A DNA stretch of 64,000 nucleotides from assembly GCF_900112935.1 (NCBI RefSeq), contig NZ_FONM01000001.1, positions 124,001-188,000 on the forward strand. Reading direction: 5' to 3'. Under the pieces are notes generated by a model. The model had not been told where the DNA came from and did no database searches. It saw nothing but the letters and a program-made list of their open reading frames with translations. A program made the translations under genes and the position numbers. This document shows, one piece after another, positions 52,085 through 61,124 of this stretch (positions within the stretch are counted from its first letter, which is position 1; the number at the start of each line of letters is the position of its first letter). Source of the stretch: Trichococcus pasteurii. GTDB lineage: Bacteria > Bacillota > Bacilli > Lactobacillales > Aerococcaceae.

Positions 52085-52612
52085 TCAGCGATCCCAAATC
52101 TGTTTGGTGGAAAGGCCGGCAAGCAGCCGGCTGTTCTGGTTGCGTTTGACCAGATTGTTGATCCTGCGTTCCTCGTATCCTGAACAAATCATCTTTTCTT
52201 CCTCCGACTCAGGCCGGATCAGCGGCATAACAAAGTCCGGATCCGAGCTGTCGGTGATGACGAATGTCAGGAAAGCGTAGGCGCAGATGCGGCTTTCGCC
52301 TGTGCGTACATCCGTGGCGGTCAGCTTGGCGAAGGCTTCCACGGAAGTGTTTCCGCAGCCGGAAACGTAAGCCTCCACATAGATGGCCTCATTTTTCCAG
52401 ACGGGTTGGATGAAGGCGACCAAATCGACAGTCGCGGTGAAGGAAGGGCGCTTGACGAAGTTGAACACGGCTCTGCCGCAGGCTGAATCGAAGTGCGACA
52501 TGATTTCGCCGCCGAACAGGGTATCTTTATCGTTCAATTCGCTGTAGGACACGAAAGCAGTGCGTACGTTTCGCGTCTGGTTGCATGTCAGTTGTTTTTT
52601 TGTATGGTCCAT
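52085..52612 (-). CDS. Acyl-CoA thioesterase, hot-dog fold
   Basis: 175 residues. ELNDKDTLFGGEIMSHFDSACGRAVFNFV is the catalytic helix with the Asn/Asp pattern of the YciA/YkhA-type hydrolases, and TVDLVAFIQPVWKNEAIYVEAYV the dimer strand. Hydrolyses acyl-CoA thioesters. The C-terminal tail of about 40 residues (EEERR-rich) is unremarkable. Single gene. Confidence 0.88.
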   Translation of the reverse strand: MDHTKKQLTCNQTRNVRTAFVSYSELNDKDTLFGGEIMSHFDSACGRAVFNFVKRPSFTATVDLVAFIQPVWKNEAIYVEAYVSGCGNTSVEAFAKLTATDVRTGESRICAYAFLTFVITDSSDPDFVMPLIRPESEEEKMICSGYEERRINNLVKRNQNSRLLAGLSTKQIWDR

Positions 52613-52829
52613 ATCATCATTCCTTATTTTTGGTTGTTTTTTTCATTGTATCATAGCTTTCGGCTTCAGAAGTGTATTCCGGTTGCTTTTGCATTTTGTC
52701 GGTCGAGGTTTCTGGTTTGTATCCGTTTGCATAACGTTATAAAATGGACACAAGAGATGCATTCCCTGCAGAAAGGAACGCTCCTTGCATCTGTCCGCCG
52801 AAACCAGCAGAAGAAAAGAGGGCTCGCCA

Positions 52830-54164
52830 ATGAACAGAAAACTGATGCGCCTGCTGATTGTTGCCGCTTATATCCTTCTCCCTGTGCTTATCGCTGCAGT
52901 CGCGCTCAGGAACAGAAGCTTCCTTTTCGCAGGACCGCCTTTTTTGGGGATCGTGTCCTATACATGGCTTTTGACGGGAGTCATCATCGCATCCCGTCCG
53001 AGGTTTATCGAACGCTACTTCAGCTTGGACAAGCTGAATCGATTTCATGCCATCATGGCCGTCGTCGCTTTGTCGATCGGAGTCACGCATAAATTATGGG
53101 TGACGCTTCTCTGGGGCTGGGTATACCGCTATTCGACCATCTTCGGGGACCTGGCCATCATCTTTTTTTTGACCATCGCTGTCCTTTCAGCTCTCATCAT
53201 GACCAACTGGTTCGGACGAAAAAAAATCGTCAAAACGGCCAAAACAACCCTCAAAAAATATCCGGTCGCCAACTACGAGAAAATGAAATTCGTCCATAAT
53301 TTCAACATTGTCGCCGCCACTTTTTTGGCTATCCATGTCTTGACCATGACCGTGATCGTGCAGGGAGACTACCTTGCCGCCGCCATCCTCGGAGGCTATT
53401 TCGCTTTGGCATTTGGCCTGTACATCAACCATAAATTCCTCAAACCCGCCAGACTCAAGAAAAACCTGTTCACTGTCACCGCCACAAGACCGGAAAAGGG
53501 CAATGTTCTGGAAGTTCATCTGAAACCTGACAACGGCGAACTATTCCCTTACCAAGCCGGGCAGTTTGTCTTTCTGCGCCTGTATGACGCGCAATATTCA
53601 TCGGAAGAGCATCCTTTCTCGCTGATCAGTGCCCCGCAGGATCGGGATGAAGCCGCATTGGCCATCAAGGATTCCGGTGATTACACCCACAGGTTCCAAA
53701 CGCTGCAGCCGGGCGTCAAAGCGTCGCTGGAAGGCCCTTACGGCGGAATGTGGCATGTCCAGGAAGGCATGCACGATAAAACAGTGAGTATGGTCATGTT
53801 TGCGGGAGGAATCGGGATCACGCCGATGCTGGGGATACTGGAAAACAGCGCGCGCCTGCGATTTCCGAACAGAACAGTATTGATCTGGAGCCTGAAAAAT
53901 CAGGATGAATATGGCTTTACCGATAAACTCCAATCTTTGAAGGACAGGCTCCCGGATTTCCGTTTGGTGCCTTTCTTTGCCAATGAGAGCGGCTTTCTCG
54001 ATGAAGGGAAAATCGATACGATTCTCCAGGACAATGAAATCCGATTTGAGGCTGCCGAGTACTTGTTGTGCGGTCCGCCACCATTCATGAATGCCGTCGA
54101 AGCAGTTTTGCTTAAAAAAGGTGTTCCCAAAGACCGCATCCATTATGAAACATTTGGTTTATGA
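52830..54164 (+). CDS. Ferric reductase-like membrane flavoprotein
   Basis: 444 residues. Six N-terminal helices (ferric reductase-like domain; His in VTHKLWVTLLW and in FVHNFNIVAATFLAIHVL as possible heme ligands), then an FNR-type module: FAD site EEHPFSLISAP, GPYGGMW, NAD site GGIGITPML and C-terminal LLCGPPPFMNAVE. It should pass electrons from NAD(P)H via FAD and heme across the membrane. Start ATG 52830; a weak SD. Seventeen bases later comes a cytochrome b5-like lipoprotein, a plausible outside partner. Confidence 0.9.
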   Translation: MNRKLMRLLIVAAYILLPVLIAAVALRNRSFLFAGPPFLGIVSYTWLLTGVIIASRPRFIERYFSLDKLNRFHAIMAVVALSIGVTHKLWVTLLWGWVYRYSTIFGDLAIIFFLTIAVLSALIMTNWFGRKKIVKTAKTTLKKYPVANYEKMKFVHNFNIVAATFLAIHVLTMTVIVQGDYLAAAILGGYFALAFGLYINHKFLKPARLKKNLFTVTATRPEKGNVLEVHLKPDNGELFPYQAGQFVFLRLYDAQYSSEEHPFSLISAPQDRDEAALAIKDSGDYTHRFQTLQPGVKASLEGPYGGMWHVQEGMHDKTVSMVMFAGGIGITPMLGILENSARLRFPNRTVLIWSLKNQDEYGFTDKLQSLKDRLPDFRLVPFFANESGFLDEGKIDTILQDNEIRFEAAEYLLCGPPPFMNAVEAVLLKKGVPKDRIHYETFGL

Positions 54165-54181
54165 TGAAGGAGGAACCGACA

Positions 54182-54583
54182 ATGCCCAGAAGAAAATTGA
54201 GCATGATGCTGCAAGTAGGACTGACTGGCCTGCTGTTGGTCGCATGTGCGCCTGCCACTGTTGAAGACAGCGCAACAACGAGTTCCGAAGTCGTATCGGT
54301 CAGCAGTTCATCTGAAGAGGGCGCAACGGACAGTTCCGCCACAGAAATGCGGACCTTCACGCTCGAAGAACTCAGCCAATACAACGGCAAGGATGGTCAG
54401 CCGGCATATGTAGCCGTCGATGGGGTCGTCTACGATGTCACAAATGTGGAAGCTTGGAAAAACGGAGACCATAAATTGGGATTGACTGCAGGCAATGAAC
54501 TGACGGAGGAAATCACCAACCAGTCGCCCCACGGCCTAAAGGTCCTTGAAGGTCTGCCGATAGTCGGCGAGCTTGTCGAATGA
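54182..54583 (+). CDS. Lipoprotein with cytochrome b5-like domain
   Basis: 133 residues. Signal peptide with lipobox LLLVACAP, lipidated Cys22, then a Ser/Thr-rich linker (SATTSSEVVSVSSSSEEG-like) and a cytochrome b5-like heme/steroid-binding domain from about 60 (FTLEELSQYNGKDGQPAYV, VDGVVYDVT, WKNGDHKLG, NQSPHGLKVLEGLP). The classical HPGG heme ligand is not present; histidines in GDHKLG and SPHGL could serve. SD AAGGAGG. Extracellular, membrane-anchored, transcribed with the ferric reductase-like gene. Confidence 0.87.
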   Translation: MPRRKLSMMLQVGLTGLLLVACAPATVEDSATTSSEVVSVSSSSEEGATDSSATEMRTFTLEELSQYNGKDGQPAYVAVDGVVYDVTNVEAWKNGDHKLGLTAGNELTEEITNQSPHGLKVLEGLPIVGELVE

Positions 54584-54954
54584 TTTTATGAGAATAAAAC
54601 AGAAAATGGAGCCTTCCTTGGGAGAGCTCCGTTTTTCGATTGGAAGGTACTTTGACAAAAAAGTGACAATCCTGCATGGCTTCTTTTTTGTGCGTCGGGG
54701 GTCTTCTAAAGTGTTTTTTTATCAAATGAAATGGCTTCATAGAGCGGTTTCCAAAAAGTAATAGGGCTAGCCGTTACGCGCTGCAGGCCAACAGTTCAAT
54801 TTTGAACAGAATCCGAACCTTTTGAAAACGGGGTGTAAGTGCCTTCATTTTTTTGGATAAAATGCCTATACTTGTTCTTGTAGGAAAGACGGTGCTGACG
54901 CCAACGCGCTGCAGTACCGATCTGTTCCAGAACTATTTTGAGAGGGGACAAATC
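54584..54954. other. 371-bp gap before the GH3 gene
   Basis: Contains the terminator at 54603 and, near 54867, a candidate -10 TATACT without a good -35. No gene seen. Confidence 0.45.
54603..54636 (+). terminator. Terminator of the reductase-lipoprotein unit
   Basis: AAATGGAGC/GCTCCGTTTTT hairpin. Confidence 0.8.
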
Positions 54955-56718
54955 ATGAGAGTCGATTTAACTACTAAACCTTATAACTTGGATGCCGAGG
55001 GAATCAAGTGGGTCAAAGATACGATTGCAGGCATGTCTGTCGAAGAGAAAATCGGACAACTGTTCATAAATATGGGATCAGAACGTACAGAGGAATATTT
55101 GACTGGCGTATTAAATAACTATCATATCGGGGGAGTCCGCTACAATCCTGGCATGGCAGAAGAAGTATATGAGCAAAACAAAATTCTGCAGGAAAACAGC
55201 AAAATTCCTTTATTGATCGCAGCAAACACGGAAGCAGGCGGTAACGGAGCTTGTAAAGACGGCACCTATATCGGCGTTGAAGTGAAAATCGCTGCCACAA
55301 ACGACACGAAGTACGCATATGAAATGGGCCGCGTTTCCGGTGTTGAAGCTGCTGCTATCGGCTGCAACTGGAGTTTCGCTCCAATTGTGGACATCAACCG
55401 CAACTGGCGCAACCCGATCATCGCAACACGTACATGGAGTGGCGATGTGGACAAAACGATCGCATTGTCGTTGGCATACATGAAGGGTATCCAAGAAAGC
55501 GGCATTGCACCAGCTGCAAAACACTTCCCTGGGGACGGAATCGACGAACGCGACCAACATTTATCATTCAGCGTAAACCCATATTCTACTGAAGAATGGG
55601 ATGCTACTTTCGGAAAAGTGTACGGCACCTTGTTCGATGCCGGCTTACCTTCCATCATGGCAGGTCATATCTCCTTGCCTGAATACGTGAAACACTTCAA
55701 CCCTGAAGCAACTGTTCAAGAACAAATCTTGCCGGCTACTTTGAACAAATACATCCTGACTGACTTATTGCGCGACAAAATGGGCTTCAACGGCCTGGTT
55801 GTTACCGATGCCAGCCACATGGTTGCGATGACTTCTGCTATGAAACGCCAAGATATGCTGCCGACAGCTATCGCAGCAGGTTCTGACTTGTTCTTGTTCT
55901 TCAACGATCCGGACGAAGATTTCCAATGGATGTTGGATGGCTACAACAACGGCGTCATCACGGACGATCGTTTAGAAGAAGCTTTGACACGTATCTTGGG
56001 TACAAAAGCTGCTTTAGGCCTACACAAAAAAGCGAAAACAGAAATCTTGCCATCCAAAGAAGAAGCAATGGCTAAAATCGGTTTGCCTGAAAATAAAGCA
56101 ATCGCAGTTGAAGTTGCCGACAAAGCGATCACTTTGGTCAAAAACAACCAAAACATCTTCCCGATTTCACCAGAAAAGACAAAACGTGTCCTGTTGGTCA
56201 ATGTTGAAGGCCATAAAGGCGGCTTCGGCGCAATGATCGGCGGCGAAGCGGTTCGCCCTGTCGATACATTGAAAGGAATCCTGGAAGCTGAAGGCTTTGA
56301 AGTTTCCATCTGGGAATCCACAGAAGAACGGATCAACAAATTGCCGGAAGAAGAAAGAGCCGCTGCCGTTGCGAACGTGTATGCTCAAAAACGTCCGATC
56401 AAAGAATTGATTGCAGCCTACGACTTGATCATCAACGTAGCTTCGGTGCAACCGAACACAGATCAACGCATCCAATGGCCAGCTTCAAAAGGAACACCGG
56501 ACATTCCTTTCTATGTCCATGAAATCCCGACAATCTTTGTATCTGTACAAGCACCGAACCACTTGGCTGACGTGCCGCAAGTGCAAACATACATCAACAC
56601 GTACGACTCAAAAGATTTCACCTTGCAAGCCCTAGTCAACAAAATGGTAGGCCGTTCCGAATTCACTGGTGTCTCTCCAGTAGATGCATTCTGCGGATTC
56701 CTGGACACGCGTTATTAA
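54955..56718 (+). CDS. Glycoside hydrolase family 3 protein, NagZ-like
   Basis: 587 residues, two domains. The TIM-barrel domain has GQLFINMGSE, KHFPGDGIDERDQH (Asp200 and His202, the dyad used as acid/base by bacterial GH3 N-acetylglucosaminidases) and VVTDASHM with nucleophile Asp285. A second alpha/beta domain follows from about 380. No signal peptide, so cytoplasmic. Probably a beta-N-acetylglucosaminidase in cell-wall recycling; beta-glucosidase cannot be ruled out. Start ATG 54955 after GAGAGGGG. A-rich codons, as in the citrate operon, suggest high expression. Confidence 0.88.
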   Translation: MRVDLTTKPYNLDAEGIKWVKDTIAGMSVEEKIGQLFINMGSERTEEYLTGVLNNYHIGGVRYNPGMAEEVYEQNKILQENSKIPLLIAANTEAGGNGACKDGTYIGVEVKIAATNDTKYAYEMGRVSGVEAAAIGCNWSFAPIVDINRNWRNPIIATRTWSGDVDKTIALSLAYMKGIQESGIAPAAKHFPGDGIDERDQHLSFSVNPYSTEEWDATFGKVYGTLFDAGLPSIMAGHISLPEYVKHFNPEATVQEQILPATLNKYILTDLLRDKMGFNGLVVTDASHMVAMTSAMKRQDMLPTAIAAGSDLFLFFNDPDEDFQWMLDGYNNGVITDDRLEEALTRILGTKAALGLHKKAKTEILPSKEEAMAKIGLPENKAIAVEVADKAITLVKNNQNIFPISPEKTKRVLLVNVEGHKGGFGAMIGGEAVRPVDTLKGILEAEGFEVSIWESTEERINKLPEEERAAAVANVYAQKRPIKELIAAYDLIINVASVQPNTDQRIQWPASKGTPDIPFYVHEIPTIFVSVQAPNHLADVPQVQTYINTYDSKDFTLQALVNKMVGRSEFTGVSPVDAFCGFLDTRY

Positions 56719-56726
56719 TCAATAAG

Positions 56727-56772
56727 AAAAAACTTCACAAGTCCGCACTCCGCGAGCCTGTGGAGTTTTTTT
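56727..56772 (+). terminator. Terminator of the GH3 gene
   Basis: AAAAAACTTCACA/TGTGGAGTTTTTTT hairpin. Confidence 0.8.
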
Positions 56773-56938
56773 GCGCTTTTTTCCAGTACTGATGCCCCCT
56801 CCCGCTAGCCAACCTTCCCGAAAACTTATTTGCAAGTGCATGGTAGTGGTGATAAAATGAAAGAAATTTCATTTATCAAAAAATGAATAATAGAGCCTGA
56901 AAATGGCCCGAATGCGTACAGCCAGAGGAGGCAAAACG

Positions 56939-57433
56939 ATGTATAACGAATTGAAGGAAAAGATTCTGAAAATTATTGAAAAGAACAACAAACTGACTGA
57001 TGAAGAAGTTGCGGTCATGTTGGGCGTTGCCACAGAAGAAGTGGCGATTGCGGTGAAAGAACTGGAAGCGGACAAAATCATCTGTGGCTACCATACCTTG
57101 ATCAATTGGGACAAGACCGGCGATGACGAAGTTTCTGCCATCATCGAGCTGCGCGTAAATCCGCAAAGAGGGTCCGGCTTCGACCGTATCGCAGAAAAAG
57201 TCTACCAATTTCCGGAAGTGGAGACCGTTTTCTTGATGTCCGGCGGGTTTGACTTTATGGTGCAACTGAAGAAAGCTCCGATGAAAGAGATCGCTCTGTT
57301 TGTTGCGAAACGTCTTTCTGTCATCGATGAAGTACAATCAACCACTACTCATTTCGTATTGAAACGTTATAAAGACCATGGCACGTTGTTCGTGGATGAG
57401 GATGAGGACAAACGGATGGTGCTGACTCCATGA
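56939..57433 (+). CDS. Lrp/AsnC-family regulator
   Basis: 164 residues. N-terminal HTH (KLTDEEVAVMLGVATEEVAIAVKELEADKII), then a RAM ligand domain (VSAIIELRVNPQRGSGFDRIAEKV, VFLMSGGFDFMVQL). Amino-acid-responsive family. Start ATG 56939 after AGAGGAGG. It shares four bases with the aminotransferase gene, so it most likely senses that enzyme's substrate or product and controls the pair. Confidence 0.88.
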   Translation: MYNELKEKILKIIEKNNKLTDEEVAVMLGVATEEVAIAVKELEADKIICGYHTLINWDKTGDDEVSAIIELRVNPQRGSGFDRIAEKVYQFPEVETVFLMSGGFDFMVQLKKAPMKEIALFVAKRLSVIDEVQSTTTHFVLKRYKDHGTLFVDEDEDKRMVLTP

Positions 57434-58611
57434 GAAATCCGATAAATGCTAAGGTGCGCGAAATCAAACCTTCCGGCATCCGGAGATTTTTTGATATTGC
57501 GAATGAGATACCCGGAGTGATCTCTTTGGGGGTAGGCGAACCCGACTTTGATACTCCTTGGATTGTGCGTGACGAAGGCATGTATACCCTCCAAAAAGGG
57601 CGCACCTTCTATACAGCAAATGCCGGGTTGGCCGAACTGCGCGAAGAAATTTGCCGCTACCTGGAACGCCGCTATGATCTGCACTATTCCCCCGAGGATG
57701 AAACCGTCGTTACGGTGGGCGGAAGCGAAGCCATCGATTTGGCTTTGCGTGCGATGTTGGATCCGGGCGACGAGGTCGTCTATGCGGAGCCGTGCTACGT
57801 TTCCTATCTTCCGTGCATCGTATTGGCTGATGGGGTTCCGGTTGCTATCCCGTTACAGGAGAAGAACCAATTCCGTTTGACGAAAGAAGAACTGGAAGCT
57901 GCAATCACTCCGAAAACAAAAGTACTGATTCTTTCCTATCCCAACAACCCGACTGGGGCCGTTATGACCAAAGAGGATCTGGAAGCGATCGCTGAAGTCG
58001 TCATTGCCAACGACCTATTCGTTATCACCGATGAAATCTATAGTGAACTTTCCTACAATGGACATCATGTCAGCATTGCCGCTTTACCGGGAATGAAGGA
58101 ACGGACTGTGTACATCAATGGATTCTCGAAAGGGTATGCGATGACTGGGTGGCGTTTGGGCTATGCAACCGCTCCGCCGATCATCATGGAACAGATGATC
58201 AAAATCCATCAATTCGCAATTATGGCAGCACCGACGACAAGTCAATACGCCGGCATCGTTGCGTTGCGGAATTGCGATGATAATGTTGCCGAGATGCGTG
58301 AAAGCTACAATCAACGTCGCCGTTATTTAATGAAAATCCTAAAAGATCTGGAACTGCCATGTTTTGTGCCTTATGGCGCCTTCTATATCTTCCCGAACAT
58401 AACCGAATTCGGCTTGACTTCGGAAGAGTTCGCTACCCGTTTGGTCCAGGAGGAGAAAGTGGCCGTTGTGCCAGGATCGGCCTTCGGCGAAAGCGGAGAG
58501 GGCTTTATCCGCATTTCCTACGCTTATTCAATCGAAGAGCTGAAAGAGGCCTTCGAACACATAAAAAGCTTTATCGAACGCCTACGTGCAGAGAAGAAAA
58601 GCAATCAATAA
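57430..58611 (+). CDS. Class I/II pyridoxal-phosphate aminotransferase
   Basis: 393 residues. VISLGVGEPDFDTPW, SYPNNPTGAVMTKEDLEAI, ITDEIYSELSY and the Schiff-base lysine Lys234 in NGFSKGYAMTGWRLGY mark fold-type I aminotransferases of the PatA/aspartate-aromatic group. It could act on aromatic amino acids or on N-acetyl-diaminopimelate; sequence alone does not decide. Overlaps the Lrp gene by ATGA. Confidence 0.9.
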   Translation: MRNPINAKVREIKPSGIRRFFDIANEIPGVISLGVGEPDFDTPWIVRDEGMYTLQKGRTFYTANAGLAELREEICRYLERRYDLHYSPEDETVVTVGGSEAIDLALRAMLDPGDEVVYAEPCYVSYLPCIVLADGVPVAIPLQEKNQFRLTKEELEAAITPKTKVLILSYPNNPTGAVMTKEDLEAIAEVVIANDLFVITDEIYSELSYNGHHVSIAALPGMKERTVYINGFSKGYAMTGWRLGYATAPPIIMEQMIKIHQFAIMAAPTTSQYAGIVALRNCDDNVAEMRESYNQRRRYLMKILKDLELPCFVPYGAFYIFPNITEFGLTSEEFATRLVQEEKVAVVPGSAFGESGEGFIRISYAYSIEELKEAFEHIKSFIERLRAEKKSNQ

Positions 58612-58613
58612 GG

Positions 58614-58660
58614 AAAAGACTGCAGAATTGCGTTCCTACGCAACTTTTGCGGTCTTTTTT
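58614..58660 (+). terminator. Terminator of the Lrp-aminotransferase unit
   Basis: AAAGACTGCA/TGCGGTCTTT with an inner TTGCGT/ACGCAA hairpin, then TTTTTC. Confidence 0.82.
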
Positions 58661-58786
58661 CTCTGTGTCAGCGGTAAAGGAGCGTTTAAGCCGGAAAGGA
58701 AGCTTGTGTGTTTCATTTTTTCGGTATAAGAAGAATGGCTTTGTATCAAGCTTTTCGAAAATATTTTATTTTTTGGATAAAAATGG

Positions 58787-58815
58787 TTTACAAAATATAC
58801 CCTATGGGGTATTAT
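58787..58815 (+). promoter_or_regulatory. Promoter with CstR-type operator
   Basis: TTTACA (58787-58792), 17-nt spacer, TATTAT (58810-58815). The palindrome ATACCCTATGGGGTAT (58797-58812) fills the spacer. It closely resembles the operator of the persulfide sensor CstR, whose homologue is the last gene of the operon. Confidence 0.87.
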
Positions 58816-58859
58816 AAATCCATAAGCGATTGATACTACTTACGAAAAAGGAGCCAAGT

Positions 58860-59174
58860 ATGCTATTTAATTTATTCAACAGTATGCCTTCCGTATCCAC
58901 TCAGGAATTGGAAGCAAAATTAACCGAGAAACCACAAATAATCGATGTCCGCGAACCCAACGAATTCATCGGAGGACATATACCGGGAGCAAAAAATGTT
59001 CCTTTGAGAAAAGCGGAAACATATACCCCTAAGGGTAAAGTTTATGTGATCTGCCAATCAGGTGCACGTAGCAAACGTGCAGCAACTATCTTAAAATCCA
59101 AAGGCTACGATGTAGTCAATGTCAAAGGTGGCATGTCCGCATGGTCAGGCCCTACAAGAGGAGGAAAACTATGA
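58860..59174 (+). CDS. Single-domain rhodanese 1
   Basis: 104 residues. IIDVREPNEFIGGHIPGAKNVP and the active-site loop VICQSGARSKRAA (Cys then SGARS) mark a catalytically complete rhodanese. Transfers sulfane sulfur between thiols. N-terminal FNLFNSMPSVS precedes the domain. Start ATG 58860 after AAGGAG; overlaps the next gene by four bases. Confidence 0.92.
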   Translation: MLFNLFNSMPSVSTQELEAKLTEKPQIIDVREPNEFIGGHIPGAKNVPLRKAETYTPKGKVYVICQSGARSKRAATILKSKGYDVVNVKGGMSAWSGPTRGGKL

Positions 59175-60826
59175 TGAAAATTGTTATTATCGGTGGAGTG
59201 GCAGGCGGTATGTCCGCTGCAACACGTTTGAGAAGATTGAATGAAGATGCAGAAATCATCGTTTTGGAAAAGGGACCGTTCGTTTCCTTTGCGAACTGTG
59301 GCTTGCCTTACTATGTTTCAGGCGATATCCAAGAGCGCAGTGATCTCTTGGTCCAAACCCCAGAGCAACTGCGCGCGCGGTTTGACTTGGATGTCCGTCC
59401 TTTCAGCGAAGCGATCGCAATCGATCCTGATAAAAAAGAAGTGACTGTCCGTTCAAAAGAGGGCGACTACCAACTGGCTTACGATAAAGTGATTTTATCC
59501 CCAGGTGCGAAGCCATTCGTGCCGCCAGCAGAAGGTTTGTCCGAAGCTAAAAATATCTTCACGATGCGCAATGTACCGGATGTGGATGCTGTCACAGGTT
59601 TCATCCTTGAGCATAAACCGAAAAAAGCGGTTGTCATCGGAGCGGGATTCATCGGTCTTGAAATGGCTGAGAGTTTAGCGCACCGCGGCTTGGCTGTGAC
59701 GATTGTTGAAAAGGCACCGCATGTCTTGCCGCCATTCGATGAAGAAATGGCTGCCTACTTGGCGGATGAATTGAAAGCGAATGGCGTGACGCTGTATACA
59801 GGAGTTGCGGCCACAGCTTTCCAAAATGAAGGCAAAACGATCGTCCTGGAAAATGGCGTGACATTGGATAGCGATTTGACCATCATGTCAGTCGGCGTCC
59901 AGCCTGAGAACAGCCTGGCAATCTCTGCGGGTATCGAAACAGGCATGCGCGGCGGCATTCTGGTGGATGAAAACTACGAAACAAGCAAAAAAGACATCTA
60001 TGCAGTCGGTGACGCAATCATCGTGAAGCAACAAATCACTGGTGAAGACACCATGATCGCTTTGGCTTCGCCAGCGAACCGCCAAGGACGCCAAGTTGCT
60101 GACGTCATCAGCGGATTGAACAGAAAAAATAAAGGCAGCATCGGTACCGCGATCGTGCGTGTATTCGGTTTGGCCGGCGCTTCCACAGGTCTGAACGAGC
60201 GCCAATTACAGCTGTCAGGCAAAGAGTTTGCAGTCGTGCATATCCAAGGAAAGAGCCATGCCGGATACTATCCGAATGCATCCGCAATCGTCCTGAAATT
60301 GATTTTCCATCCGAAAACCGGTGAAATTTACGGAGCGCAAGCTATCGGTGCGGATGGCGTTGACAAACGCATCGACATCATCGCTACAGCAATCAAAGGG
60401 AATTTGACGGTCCAAGATTTGCCGGAATTGGAATTCACTTACGCACCACCGTTCGGATCAGCGAAAGATCCAGTCAACATGGCCGGATACGCAGCCACAA
60501 ACATCATCGAAGGCATTTCTGAATCCATCCAATGGTATGAATTGGAAAAGATGCAGGAAGCAGGCTATCAATTGTTGGACGTCCGCGGTGAGGGCGAAAT
60601 TGCCAGACTTGGTGCCTTGAAGGGTGCAATCAATATCCCTGTCGACGATTTGCGTGCACGCATTGGAGAATTATCGAAAGAAACACCGATCATCGTCAGC
60701 TGCCAAAGCGGATTGCGCAGCTACATAGCAGAACGTGTATTGAAACAAAATGGATTTACAGTCAAAAATTTAGATGGTGCATTCAGCTTATATGCAACCG
60801 TCAGACCAGAAAAGGTGGTAAAATAA
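59171..60826 (+). CDS. CoA-disulfide reductase with C-terminal rhodanese domain (persulfide operon copy)
   Basis: 551 residues. FAD motif IGGVAGGMSAATRLRR, active Cys43 in FANCGLPYYVSG, NAD motif GAGFIGLEMAESLAHRG and AYAPPFGSAKDPVNMAGY. Rhodanese domain from about 465 with VSCQSGLRSY. NAD(P)H-dependent reduction of CoA disulfide and CoA persulfide; the rhodanese domain can pass sulfur to it. Paralogue of the protein at 16559, but with different residues around the active cysteine. Second gene of the operon. Confidence 0.93.
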   Translation: MMKIVIIGGVAGGMSAATRLRRLNEDAEIIVLEKGPFVSFANCGLPYYVSGDIQERSDLLVQTPEQLRARFDLDVRPFSEAIAIDPDKKEVTVRSKEGDYQLAYDKVILSPGAKPFVPPAEGLSEAKNIFTMRNVPDVDAVTGFILEHKPKKAVVIGAGFIGLEMAESLAHRGLAVTIVEKAPHVLPPFDEEMAAYLADELKANGVTLYTGVAATAFQNEGKTIVLENGVTLDSDLTIMSVGVQPENSLAISAGIETGMRGGILVDENYETSKKDIYAVGDAIIVKQQITGEDTMIALASPANRQGRQVADVISGLNRKNKGSIGTAIVRVFGLAGASTGLNERQLQLSGKEFAVVHIQGKSHAGYYPNASAIVLKLIFHPKTGEIYGAQAIGADGVDKRIDIIATAIKGNLTVQDLPELEFTYAPPFGSAKDPVNMAGYAATNIIEGISESIQWYELEKMQEAGYQLLDVRGEGEIARLGALKGAINIPVDDLRARIGELSKETPIIVSCQSGLRSYIAERVLKQNGFTVKNLDGAFSLYATVRPEKVVK

Positions 60827-60827
60827 A

Positions 60828-61124
60828 ATGTATCAATCAATTACAATGCCGGAATTCGAACAATTATGGAAAAAAACTCCTGTCAAACTAGTGGACGTAC
60901 GTGAAGCGGACGAATATGCGCATGCGCATGTCGAAGGTGCCATCTCTATGCCTTTAAGCGGGTTGGAAGACACTGCGGATCAACTGAATAAGGATGAAAA
61001 TTACTATGTTATGTGCCTGAGCGGGGCTCGCTCAATGGCAGCTTGCCAATATCTTGCTTCAAAAGGCTACAAAGTAACCAACGTAATGGGAGGCATTTCG
61101 GCCTGGAGGGGTGAAGTTGTGTGA
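60828..61124 (+). CDS. Single-domain rhodanese 2
   Basis: 98 residues. KLVDVREADEYAHAHVEGAISMP and the active loop VMCLSGARSMAAC, with Cys plus a further Cys six residues after the loop. One base after the reductase stop. Overlaps the regulator gene by four bases. Confidence 0.92.
   Translation: MYQSITMPEFEQLWKKTPVKLVDVREADEYAHAHVEGAISMPLSGLEDTADQLNKDENYYVMCLSGARSMAACQYLASKGYKVTNVMGGISAWRGEVV

Noticed and set aside
51872-52183. 103-codon rightward frame between the lipoyl operon and the thioesterase
   Set aside because: Begins in a hairpin loop, lacks a ribosome site and ends inside the thioesterase gene on the other strand.
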